Source: Bradyrhizobium sp. WSM3983
Lineage (GTDB): Bacteria; Pseudomonadota; Alphaproteobacteria; Rhizobiales; Xanthobacteraceae
Assembly: GCF_000473045.1 (NCBI RefSeq)
Contig: NZ_AXAY01000025.1
Location: 1 to 64,000, forward strand
Direction of reading: 5' to 3'
Length of the DNA stretch: 64,000 bases
The position numbers and the translations under genes are program-made. A model generated the notes under the pieces. That model had not been told where the DNA came from and searched no databases. It saw only the letters and a list, made by a program, of their open reading frames with translations. Below, in pieces: positions 51,718 through 58,985 of the stretch; the stretch's first letter is position 1; the number at the start of each line of letters is the position of its first letter.

Positions 51718-52203
51718 TTAGCCCGGCGGCTTGCCGGGGATTGCTGCATGCGGCCGTGGCCGAGGGCGCCGCGGATGGTCGTTGATCTCGGGTGCGAGGA
51801 TCACCGGCGGCGGATTGACGGGCACATCCATCTGCGGCGGCAACGGCGCGGACTGCGCGCCCCAGGTCTCATGATAGCTTTCGGCCGGCTTCGGCAATTT
51901 GCGATTTGCGGGCGGCTCGATCTCGAGCCGGCCATAGCCGGGCTGCAAGCCCATGCTCGGATAATAATGGCCGACATCGGAGGGCTGCCGCTCGGCCACA
52001 TAGCGCCCGCCATAGATCGTGGGCTGCACCTGGACGTTCTTGCCCAGGCCCCAGACACCTTCGACGACGCTATAGGACGCATCGATATTGTTGATGATGA
52101 TGGGCACGCCGGGACGGCCGGGCACGACGATATCGAAGCCGCCGCCGGCAAAGGCCGTTGCGGGCAGTCCGATCAGAAAGGTTGCGAGCGCGACAGCGCG
52201 CAT
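51718..52203 (-). CDS. Exported Pro-rich protein, unknown function
   Basis: Protein of 161 residues. Signal peptide MRAVALATFLIGLPATAFAG, then a conserved-looking domain (FDIVVPGRPGVPIIINNIDA, VVEGVWGLGKNVQVQPTIYG, YYPSMGLQPGYGRLEIEPPA) and a Pro/Arg/His-rich tail (PVNPPPVILAPEINDHPRRP). It ends 44 bases before the start of the Gly/Tyr-rich gene in the same direction, so the two are likely one operon of surface or periplasmic proteins. I recall similar proteins in Bradyrhizobium but no functional name. Confidence 0.72.
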   Translation of the reverse strand: MRAVALATFLIGLPATAFAGGGFDIVVPGRPGVPIIINNIDASYSVVEGVWGLGKNVQVQPTIYGGRYVAERQPSDVGHYYPSMGLQPGYGRLEIEPPANRKLPKPAESYHETWGAQSAPLPPQMDVPVNPPPVILAPEINDHPRRPRPRPHAAIPGKPPG

Positions 52204-52503
52204 GGAAGGATCCCGGTTGTCCAGCCTGCAACCTATCCGATCACGACGGACAGAGAGTTAAGGACCCCTCACCAAATGCCAGTAAGCCTAACGCGCAAGG
52301 GTCGACAACAGCTCAAATGCCGCTCGGCACGCTAGCGAAGCGTTAACGGGAGGCAAAGACGCGGCCGGCGCGCGTACGGTTGCGTGGCACAGACTGCACA
52401 TCCTGGGCGGGCTCACGTCGATGTGACCCCGCATCCGAGAAACCGCGGAACCACCGCCGAATGTCGCACTTAGCACAGGTCTCAACAACATGGAGGAAAT
52501 GCC
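52204..52503. other. Divergent intergenic region of two exported-protein genes
   Basis: Three hundred bases between divergent promoters. No gene is supported. GGAGG at the right edge serves the next gene. No clear operator symmetry. Confidence 0.4.
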
Positions 52504-52944
52504 ATGACGAGCCTGAAGCTTCTTGGCCTGGCCGCAATCGTCGCGTCCACGCTTGCCGCACCAGCCCACGCGCAAACCGTGACCGACAATTCGGCCCGCT
52601 GCACTGGGCCCTTCCAGGATCCGAATTGCCAGAACCTTCGCGCCGGCTATCCCGCCACCGATCGCGCCTATCGCCGCCGGCACATGGCGCATCGGCAGGT
52701 GAATGACCAGTCGGGCTTCTGGCCGCTCGACACAGCGGGCGCGGTCGCCGGCGCCGCCGTCGGCACCGCGGCAGCGGTCGCCTCCGCACCGTTCCAGGGC
52801 TGGGGCAATTCCTATGCGAGCTACGACCGCAGCGGACCCGGCTGGTACGGCAATTGGGACGCCTACGCAGCCCGCAACGGCATCGTGTGCAGGCCGGGAA
52901 CCCACTTCAAAGGCGAAGATGGCCGGCAGCACCTCTGCCAGTAG
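52504..52944 (+). CDS. Exported protein of unknown function
   Basis: Protein of 146 residues with GGAGG eight bases before the ATG. Signal peptide MTSLKLLGLAAIVASTLAAP with cleavage after AHAQ. The mature part has four Cys (DNSARCTGPFQDPNCQNL at the start, GIVCRPGTHFKGEDGRQHLC at the end), probably forming two disulphides, and a central Gly/Ala segment (GAVAGAAVGTAAAVASAPFQ) that resembles the glycine-zipper hairpins of small outer-membrane-associated proteins. Not assigned. Confidence 0.72.
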   Translation: MTSLKLLGLAAIVASTLAAPAHAQTVTDNSARCTGPFQDPNCQNLRAGYPATDRAYRRRHMAHRQVNDQSGFWPLDTAGAVAGAAVGTAAAVASAPFQGWGNSYASYDRSGPGWYGNWDAYAARNGIVCRPGTHFKGEDGRQHLCQ

Positions 52945-52967
52945 GCCAATCTAGCCGAGCTCAGCAG

Positions 52968-52995
52968 AACAGGCGGCCTCCAGGGGCCGCCTGTT
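52968..52995 (+). terminator. Hairpin after the exported-protein gene
   Basis: AACAGGCGGCC and GGCCGCCTGTT form a perfect 11-bp stem with a six-base loop 23 bases past the stop codon. The T-run is short, so termination may be partial. Confidence 0.7.
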
Positions 52996-53110
52996 CATGC
53001 CAGGAGACCCCGCGCGGGTTCTGGCACTTTCCAACCAAGTCTGGTATTGCGGCGCGCAACGGGGAACAGCCTCGGCGGATCGCCGGGCCCTGCCCCGCCT
53101 TCCCAGCGTC

Positions 53111-53185
53111 GCCGGCTTAGCTCAGCGGTAGAGCAGCGGTTTTGTAAACCGAAGGTCGGGGGTTCAATCCCCTCAGCCGGCACCA
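53111..53185 (+). tRNA. tRNA-Thr (anticodon TGT)
   Basis: Seventy-five bases with encoded CCA. The acceptor GCCGGCT pairs with AGCCGGC, the D arm is GCTCAGCGGTAGAGC, the anticodon loop is TTTGTAA (anticodon TGT) in a GCGGT/ACCG-type stem, and the T loop is GTTCAATCC. The phage-type integrase gene begins 163 bases beyond its 3' end in the same direction, so this tRNA is the probable attachment site of the element to the right. Confidence 0.95.
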
Positions 53186-53297
53186 CATGACCATTTCAAC
53201 CGGTCTCACCCCGTCCTCGGAATGACGACATCGCCTGAAATTACAGGCGAATTTAGGCTCAGACGGTCTCGCGATGTCCCTTCCAATCTCTGCCGGT

Positions 53298-53318
53298 TGA
53301 CGGTACATCTGACGGTAC
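53298..53318 (+). repeat. Two 9-bp direct repeats before the integrase gene
   Basis: TGACGGTAC occurs at 53298-53306 and 53310-53318, centre to centre 12 bases, between the tRNA-Thr and the integrase start. Short direct repeats in this place can be arm-type integrase or excisionase sites; with only two copies this is weak. Confidence 0.4.
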
Positions 53319-53348
53319 CGCCGTTTGGGCATCACTCCGGATACCGTC

Positions 53349-54587
53349 ATGGACGAACTTAGCGATACTGCGATCCGCAGCATCAAACCGAAGGACAAAC
53401 CCTACAAGGTAACCGACGGTGGAGGCCTCTACCTGCTGGTGACGACGTCAGGATCGAAGCTCTGGCGCTTCGATTATCGCCGGCTCGGCAAGCGCCTGAC
53501 GATGGCAATGGGGCCCTACCCCGACCTGACCTTGAAGCGGGCGCGCAAGGACCGGGATGAGGCCCGCGAGCAGCTGGCGAACGGCCTCGATCCGATCGTG
53601 CAGAAGAAGCTCAAAGAGGTCGCCGCGAAGACGGCTGAGGCCAACACCTTCAGCCTGATCGCCGACGAGTTCTTGGAGAAGATCAGGGCCGATGGTCTGA
53701 GCGAGGACACGATCGACAAGAACGCGTGGATGCTCGACTTCGCGCGCACCGACTTCGGGAACAAGGCGATCACCGCGATCACGGCCGCCGAGATCCTGAT
53801 CGTGCTGAAGCGGATCGAGAAGGCTGGCAAACACGATACCGCAGTTCGGACGCGCAGCACCATCAGCCGCGTGTTCCGCTATGGCATCGCGACCAGCAGG
53901 GCCGAGCGCGATCCGACCGTCGATCTGCGCGGCGCGCTCGTCACCCGGAAGACGGAGCACCGCGCCGCCCTGTTTAAGCCGGAGGACGTCGGCGGCCTGA
54001 TGCGCTCGATCAACGGCTATCGCGGAACCGCAGTCGTCCGGCTGGCGCTCCGGATCGCACCGCGCATCTTTCTGCGGCCGTTCGAGCTGCGGTATGCCGC
54101 CTGGTCGGAACTGCCGCCACTGAAGCACGGCATGGACTGGCGCATCCCGGGCGCCCGCATGAAGACCAAGGACGGTGAGGAGTTCGATCACATCGTCCCC
54201 TGCTCTCGGCAGGTCGTCGACATGCTGCGCGAGCTGAAGGAGCTTGCGGGTCACGGGAAATACCTGTTCCCATCCAACCGCACGATCACGCGCCCGATCA
54301 GCGAAGTCACCCTCAACGCTGCCTTCCGTCGCATGGGCTACACCACCGACGAAGTCACGACGCACGGTCTGCGCAGGACGGCGTCAACACTGCTGAACGA
54401 ACAGACGCTGGGCGACCACCGACGGTTCGAGAACGATTGGATCGAAAAGCAGCTGCACCATCTCGATCCCAACGAAGTGCGCGGGACCTATAACGCGGCA
54501 GAATATCTCGAGCCCAGGCGCAGGATGATGCAGTGGTGGTCGGATTATCTCGATCGGCTGGCCGGCGTTTCGGAATTGCTCGGTTAG
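53349..54587 (+). CDS. Tyrosine-type site-specific integrase (P4/DUF4102 family)
   Basis: Recombinase of 412 residues that would insert and excise the element at tRNA-Thr. The ATG at 53349 (MDELSDTAIRSIKPKDKPYK) is preferred over a TTG 24 bases earlier. The N-terminal DUF4102 arm-binding domain has VTDGGGLYLLVTTSGSKLWR and RKRLTMAMGPYPDLTLKRAR-like features. The SAM-like core-binding domain follows. The catalytic domain has the first Arg in FLRPFELRYAAW, the H-x-x-R as THGLRRTASTLLNE, and the Tyr in VRGTYNAAEYLEPRRRMMQW. All catalytic positions seem present, so it is likely active. Its last four bases overlap the stop of the convergent cargo gene. Confidence 0.93.
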   Translation: MDELSDTAIRSIKPKDKPYKVTDGGGLYLLVTTSGSKLWRFDYRRLGKRLTMAMGPYPDLTLKRARKDRDEAREQLANGLDPIVQKKLKEVAAKTAEANTFSLIADEFLEKIRADGLSEDTIDKNAWMLDFARTDFGNKAITAITAAEILIVLKRIEKAGKHDTAVRTRSTISRVFRYGIATSRAERDPTVDLRGALVTRKTEHRAALFKPEDVGGLMRSINGYRGTAVVRLALRIAPRIFLRPFELRYAAWSELPPLKHGMDWRIPGARMKTKDGEEFDHIVPCSRQVVDMLRELKELAGHGKYLFPSNRTITRPISEVTLNAAFRRMGYTTDEVTTHGLRRTASTLLNEQTLGDHRRFENDWIEKQLHHLDPNEVRGTYNAAEYLEPRRRMMQWWSDYLDRLAGVSELLG

Positions 54588-55315
54588 GCCAGCCTATAGG
54601 CTGGCAGATCGCCGTGGCGAAGTACCTCCTTCTTACGTCGGTGGGCGAAGAGTCCGAGGCCGCAAAAACCGAGAATAAGCATGGCCCACGTGGAGAGCTC
54701 CGGGACTGCTGGCGCGGGTGCCACGGCATCTATAGAGAAGGTGTCCCCGTTCGCGTCAACGAAGAAAGCCAACGGATCTTGGTATAACGCGGCGGACGAA
54801 AAAATCTGCAAATTCGCGCTGTGTTGACCCGCTGTAAGAATGTCAGCGAAGTCGAAGGTCAATAGGTCGCCATTAGATGATCGAGTAGCGCTGGTCGCAA
54901 GCACGCCATTTGCCCCCGATCCTCCGCAGGTGGATATGCCGCACTCCTTCACTGATGTTTGATACGAACCATATCCTGATATCGCAAAAGCAGCGAGGCT
55001 TCCCGAGGTGAGGCCAATTTCATAATCGAAGTAGAGTCCGGGATGATTCACTGAAGGACTATCTGCATAGCTGATGACGCGCTGACGGAATACTCCGGCC
55101 AACCCGTCGTCAAACGAGAAAGCAGTTCTTCGATCGAACAGTATCGTTCGAGCCGCAGTATCACCGGTGCTACCACCATTTGGAAGCCCAGTGATCGTTG
55201 AGCCGGGGGTCAACAGGTCGGGCGAAACGACAGCCGCATGGACCGGCGTCATAAAAGCTAGAAGAGAGGCGGCGATCAGAAATAAGTTCGGGGCGAGCCC
55301 TTTGGACTTGGTCAT
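54584..55315 (-). CDS. PEP-CTERM-type exported protein carried by the phage element
   Basis: Protein of 243 residues. The ATG at 55315 is used because GGAG lies nine bases upstream. Signal peptide (LFLIAASLLAFMTPVHA), then a beta-rich middle part (LFDRRTAFSFDDGLAGVFRQ, YEIGLTSGSLAAFAISGYGS) with CGISTCGG. The C-terminal sorting signal is VPELSTWAMLILGFCGLGLF followed by AHRRKK, which is the PEPxxWAM-type PEP-CTERM tag (PEP here is PEL). Such proteins are processed by an exosortase and often belong to biofilm or EPS loci; no exosortase is in the window. Codon use looks less GC-biased than the neighbours, fitting foreign cargo. Confidence 0.75.
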   Translation of the reverse strand: MTKSKGLAPNLFLIAASLLAFMTPVHAAVVSPDLLTPGSTITGLPNGGSTGDTAARTILFDRRTAFSFDDGLAGVFRQRVISYADSPSVNHPGLYFDYEIGLTSGSLAAFAISGYGSYQTSVKECGISTCGGSGANGVLATSATRSSNGDLLTFDFADILTAGQHSANLQIFSSAALYQDPLAFFVDANGDTFSIDAVAPAPAVPELSTWAMLILGFCGLGLFAHRRKKEVLRHGDLPAYRLA

Positions 55316-55437
55316 CAAATTACTCCGTAAAATATTCAGTCGATATAATTGCGCAAAGTTAATCCTAACATGCGACATGCTGTCAATTGCAGCGGTTGAG
55401 CATTCTTAGTGCAACAACTACCCTTTTGGCACTTGAC

Positions 55438-55575
55438 AAAAGAAAACCCCGGCAACGCTGGCCGCTGCCGGGGCAAGTCTGTGGGAGGACCGGTCTCTCG
55501 ACCGGCACCGGGCCGAACCCGGTGAACGCCCAAGGAGGGCAAAGCTGGCGTCGGATTTCTCTAACGCCATCTCAC
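55438..55575 (-). ncRNA. Candidate structured small RNA in the phage element
   Basis: Read leftward, this 336-base gap between the cargo gene and alpA holds a chain of hairpins. First GCCC/GGGC with a TCCTT loop (55528-55540), then CACCGGG/CCCGGTG (55506-55524), then CCGGTC/GACCGG capped by a GAGA (GNRA) tetraloop (55490-55505). An unpaired CCTCCC follows, then CCCCGGCA/TGCCGGGG (55447-55473) followed by TTTTCTTTT. The last is a full Rho-independent terminator that has no minus-strand protein gene to serve. TTGACA on the minus strand (55605-55610) may be a -35 box, but the -10 region is poor. The unpaired CU-rich anti-Shine-Dalgarno motifs resemble rhizobial trans-acting sRNAs such as the suhB/alpha-r14 and ABC families. 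Confidence 0.6.
55447..55473 (-). terminator. Rho-independent terminator (minus strand)
   Basis: Eight-bp stem with an 11-base loop that may fold further, followed on the minus strand by TTTTCTTTT. It ends the small RNA candidate and would also stop leftward transcription coming from the phage module. Confidence 0.85.
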
Positions 55576-55651
55576 CCTCATCTTTTCCCACGCGATGGGT
55601 TGTATGTCAACTAAAAGGTGATAGTGTCACGCCGTCTCAGGGTGATCCACA

Positions 55652-55870
55652 ATGACCGATTCCATTACCTTCCTCCGTGTTCCCGAAGTCTTGCGCCGCA
55701 CCGGCATGTCTCGGCCGACCCTCTATCGCCGCATCAGCGAGGGCAAGTTCCCTGAGCCGAAGAAGGACGGCGGCCTAGCGCTCTGGACCGAGCTCGACGT
55801 CACCAACTACCAGCGCAAGATCATGGGCTTGCCGGTGCTGACACAGGACGTGGCGGATCTGCTGGGATGA
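55652..55870 (+). CDS. AlpA-family regulator / excisionase-like protein
   Basis: DNA-binding protein of 72 residues. MTDSITFLRVPEVLRRTGMS with RPTLYRRISEGKFPEPKKDG is the winged-helix AlpA/MerR-like motif (RxxxVxxxTGLSRSTLYRxxxxGxFPxP). The C-terminus reads LGLPVL-like sequence and LTQDVADLLG. AlpA proteins activate excision or satellite operons in P4-like elements. The stop overlaps the small terminase gene by four bases, so it is transcribed with the packaging genes, an unusual arrangement. Confidence 0.85.
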   Translation: MTDSITFLRVPEVLRRTGMSRPTLYRRISEGKFPEPKKDGGLALWTELDVTNYQRKIMGLPVLTQDVADLLG

Positions 55871-56493
55871 CCTTCCTGCGTACCACTCGGCGCTCGCCCG
55901 TGGACGACGTTGACGATCTGCTTGGCACAGCGGAACCCGTCGATCCGCCCGAAATCTTCAACATGGATCTGCGCAACATCAGCCGCGGCGTGTCGATCAC
56001 GTGGCTGATGCAAGCGTTCGAGATGGACCGCAACACCATCAAGAAGCGCCTGGCCGACTGTCCGCCGATCAAGATGGGCGCGGGTCAGCAGCCGTTGTTC
56101 AAGCTGTCGCAGGCCGCGGCGTATCTGGTCAAGCCGCGCTTCGACACCAAGACCTACATCAAGAATATGAACATCAACGATCTCCCGCCCTTCCTTCGCA
56201 AGGAAGTCTGGGAAGCTCGATTGAAGGAGCAGCGGTGGAAGGAAAAGGCCGGAGATCTCTGGCACACGGCCGACGTCACCGAGACTTTCGCTGAGGTTTT
56301 CAAGCTGATCAAAAACCAGATGCAGCTTTGGGTCGACAACCTAGCGCGCACGGAAGCGATGAGCGACGCGCAGAACAAGCATTTCGTCGGCGCCGTCGAT
56401 CAGTTGCAGCAAGACCTTCATCGCGAACTGATCGAGCTGCCGAAGGCGCGCAAGACGAGTCCACAATCGGCTGATGCAGAGGACGACGAATGA
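55867..56493 (+). CDS. Probable terminase small subunit (DUF1441/Nu1-like)
   Basis: Protein of 208 residues. After an acidic N-terminal part, residues ~35-75 form a helix-turn-helix like Nu1/DUF1441: SRGVSITWLMQAFEMDRNTI and KKRLADCPPIKMGAGQQPLF. A central helical region (VWEARLKEQRWKEKAGDLWH, VFKLIKNQMQLWVDNLARTE) and an acidic tail follow. The position directly before the large terminase supports the packaging role: recognising the cos or pac site and handing DNA to the motor. Sequence alone leaves a possible regulator role open. Confidence 0.72.
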   Translation: MTFLRTTRRSPVDDVDDLLGTAEPVDPPEIFNMDLRNISRGVSITWLMQAFEMDRNTIKKRLADCPPIKMGAGQQPLFKLSQAAAYLVKPRFDTKTYIKNMNINDLPPFLRKEVWEARLKEQRWKEKAGDLWHTADVTETFAEVFKLIKNQMQLWVDNLARTEAMSDAQNKHFVGAVDQLQQDLHRELIELPKARKTSPQSADAEDDE

Positions 56494-56696
56494 GCGAGGG
56501 CGCAGAAGCAAAGCAGCAACGATACCGCGAGCGCGTCAGGGTACAGACCCTGACTTGGGCCATGGGGCGATCGGTTCACAACCGGGTCGACAACGAATGC
56601 TGCCCCGACTTCTCGTGCTGTCATCCCGATCTGTTCGAGCAGGACTCAGCCAAGCGCTGGGAAACCTACCACCGGGAACACGGGCAGCGATCCTGA
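56490..56696 (+). CDS. Small Cys-rich phage protein between the terminase subunits
   Basis: Sixty-eight residues: basic N-terminal helix (QQRYRERVRVQTLTWAMGRS), then NECCPDFSCCHPDLF with two CC pairs, then QDSAKRWETYHREHGQRS. The CCPDFSCCHP motif is a likely zinc or metal knuckle and recurs in small proteins of similar position in alphaproteobacterial prophages. Start overlaps the small terminase by four bases and the large terminase follows after 12 bases. Function unknown; could be a packaging accessory factor. Confidence 0.72.
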   Translation: MSEGAEAKQQRYRERVRVQTLTWAMGRSVHNRVDNECCPDFSCCHPDLFEQDSAKRWETYHREHGQRS

Positions 56697-56708
56697 TCGA
56701 AATGTGCA

Positions 56709-58763
56709 ATGCCTGAATTTCTCGAACAGATAATCGTCGAAACGGCCGAGATGGTCCGGCCGCCCGAACGCCTGACCGTCTCCCAGGCGGCTGTAAAGTA
56801 TCGCAAGCTCAACAACCCGGGAAGCTATGTCGGAGATTGGGACAACTCTATCGCGCCGTACATGGTTGAGCCGATGGATGAGCTTACGTCGCTCGACTAC
56901 ACTGGCTTGATCTTCGCCGGGCCTGCCCGCTGCGGAAAATCCGACATTTATTTCAATTGGCTCGGCCACACCGCGATCTGCGATCCCGCAGACATGATGG
57001 TCGTCCACATGACGCAGAACACCGCGCGCGACTGGTCAAAGGGCGATCTACAAAAGGTCTTCCGTCATTCCCCTGATATTGGCGCGAAGGTGACGCACGG
57101 CCGACAGAGCCTCAACACCCACGACATCGCGTTCCAATCCGGAATGCGCGTGCTCGTGAAATGGCCGACCATCACGGAACTGTCGGGCAAGACGGTCCCT
57201 CGCCTGTTCCTGATGGACTACGATCGAATGCCGCTCGACGTGGACAAGGAAGGCACGCCGTTCGATCTCGCGCGCAAGCGCACCACCACGTTCCAGCGCT
57301 ACGGCATGACGGTGGCCGAGAGCTCGCCGGGTTGGCAGGTCGAGAACCCGAAGTGGCTGTCGACCAGCCCGCACGAAGCGCCGCCGACGCCGGGTATTCT
57401 CGCCCTATATAATCGCGGTGATCGGCGCCGTTGGTACTGGCGCTGCATCAGTTGCAAGGAGGCGTTCGAACCGACCTTCCAGTGTCTCAGCTATCCCGAC
57501 TCGGCTGACAAAATGGAAGCGGCCGAAATGGCAACGCTGAAGTGCCCCATCTGTTCGTTCGATATCGAGCACGAGCGCAAGCGGGAACTGAACTTCAACG
57601 GCAAGTGGATCAAGGACCGCATGAAGTGGCTGCCAGACGGATCGGTGGTGGGCACGCCGATCCGGTCGAGCATTGCTTCGTTCTGGCTGAAAGGCGTCGC
57701 GGCGGCGTTCGCCGACTGGAAGCTGCTGGTGCACAACTATCTAAGCGCCATGGAGGAATTCGAGCGCACCGGCAGCGAGGAGTCGCTGAAGACAACGACC
57801 AACACCGACCAGGGCGAACCGTACGTCCCGCAGAGCTCTGAGGGCGAGCGCCTGCCGGAAGACCTGAAAAGCCGCGCCTACGATCTCGGCGAGCGCGTCG
57901 TGCCCGAGGGCGTGCGCTTCCTGATTGCGACGATCGACGTGCAGAAGAACCGCTTCGTGGTGCAGATCCACGGCATCGGCGAACACGGCGACATCTTCAT
58001 TGTGGACCGCTACGACGTCCGCAAATCCGAGCGCACCGACGACGACGGCGAGCGCTATTGGATTAGCCCGGGGTCCTATGAGGAAGACTGGCGCCTGCTC
58101 GTCGACGCGGTGATCTTGAAGACTTACCCGCTCGCGGATGGCAGCGGGCGACACATGCAGATCAAGGTCACGGGTTGCGACTCCGGTGGCCGCGAGGGCG
58201 TGACTGCGAACGCCTACAAGTTCTGGCGATGGCTCCGCGACAAGCAGCCCGGCAATCTGCATCGGCGCTTCCAGCTCGTGAAGGGCTCCCCACTGAAGTC
58301 GGTACCGCGGGTGCAGATCAGTTACCCTGACGCCGAGCGCAAGGACCGTCGCGCCGGCGCCAAGGGCGAAGTCCCGATCCTGATCATCAACTCCAACCAG
58401 GTGAAGGATCAGGTCAATAAGCTGCTCGATCGCGAGATACCCGGCGGCGGGCGAATCAGCTTTCCGGAATGGCTGCCGGATTGGTTCTATACCGAGCTCA
58501 CGGTCGAAGTGCGCACCGCGAAGGGCTGGGAAAACCCGAAGAACCAGCGCAACGAGTCCTGGGACTTGCTGTGCTACGCCATCGCGGTCGGCCTGTCGCC
58601 GCGCCACGTGAACATCGAGCGAATCGATTGGGCCAACCCGCCGTCCTGGGCCGCCGAGTGGGACAAAAACGACTTGATACTCGCTCCCGGCGTCGATCAA
58701 CGATTTGAATCTCAACCAAATAGTGATATTGGACTTGAGCGACTCGGCGCAGAATTGGCGTGA
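56709..58763 (+). CDS. Phage terminase large subunit (lambda gpA family)
   Basis: ATP-driven DNA packaging motor and nuclease, 684 residues. ATPase: Walker A GLIFAGPARCGKSDIYFNWL (residues ~66-85), Walker B LFLMDYDRMPLD, coupling motif VAESSPG. A Cys pair region (WRCISCKEAF and LKCPICSFDIE) looks like a zinc finger, known in gpA-type terminases. The nuclease half has LIATIDVQKNRFVVQIHG and VTGCDSGGREGVTANAYKFW with conserved acidic residues, and the end NESWDLLCYAIAVGLSPRHV. Probably cuts cohesive ends, as in lambda-like phages. Confidence 0.95.
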   Translation: MPEFLEQIIVETAEMVRPPERLTVSQAAVKYRKLNNPGSYVGDWDNSIAPYMVEPMDELTSLDYTGLIFAGPARCGKSDIYFNWLGHTAICDPADMMVVHMTQNTARDWSKGDLQKVFRHSPDIGAKVTHGRQSLNTHDIAFQSGMRVLVKWPTITELSGKTVPRLFLMDYDRMPLDVDKEGTPFDLARKRTTTFQRYGMTVAESSPGWQVENPKWLSTSPHEAPPTPGILALYNRGDRRRWYWRCISCKEAFEPTFQCLSYPDSADKMEAAEMATLKCPICSFDIEHERKRELNFNGKWIKDRMKWLPDGSVVGTPIRSSIASFWLKGVAAAFADWKLLVHNYLSAMEEFERTGSEESLKTTTNTDQGEPYVPQSSEGERLPEDLKSRAYDLGERVVPEGVRFLIATIDVQKNRFVVQIHGIGEHGDIFIVDRYDVRKSERTDDDGERYWISPGSYEEDWRLLVDAVILKTYPLADGSGRHMQIKVTGCDSGGREGVTANAYKFWRWLRDKQPGNLHRRFQLVKGSPLKSVPRVQISYPDAERKDRRAGAKGEVPILIINSNQVKDQVNKLLDREIPGGGRISFPEWLPDWFYTELTVEVRTAKGWENPKNQRNESWDLLCYAIAVGLSPRHVNIERIDWANPPSWAAEWDKNDLILAPGVDQRFESQPNSDIGLERLGAELA

Positions 58764-58772
58764 TCCCCACAT

Positions 58773-58985
58773 ATGGCCTCGACTTCTGACCTGCTGGCAG
58801 ATGCAAAAACCGCCTACCATTCCCTTCTAACGGGCAAACAGGCGGTGGAGTTTCGCGACTCCAATGGCGAGACGGTCCGGTACAACGTCGCCAACATTTC
58901 GAAGCTCGCGGCCTACATCGCGGATCTGGAACGGCAGTTGTCCACGACGTCGTGCACGTCGGGTCCGATGCGGGTTTGGTTCTGA
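58773..58985 (+). CDS. Head-to-tail joining protein gpW
   Basis: Seventy residues. MASTSDLLADAKTAYHSLLT with GKQAVEFRDSNGETVRYNVA and NISKLAAYIADLERQL follow the gpW fold of lambda (two helices and a beta hairpin). In lambda gpW is needed at the portal for tail attachment, after DNA is packaged. Position between large terminase and portal is canonical. Joined to the portal gene by TGATG. Confidence 0.9.
   Translation: MASTSDLLADAKTAYHSLLTGKQAVEFRDSNGETVRYNVANISKLAAYIADLERQLSTTSCTSGPMRVWF

Noticed and set aside
52340..52440. CSLCH haem-binding-like motif on the minus strand
   Set aside because: A single CxxCH in an otherwise unconvincing frame with no signal peptide; likely chance.
57741..58820. 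Leftward open frame of 359 codons opposite the large terminase
   Set aside because: Antisense shadow of terL; low-complexity His/Arg/Val composition and no Shine-Dalgarno.
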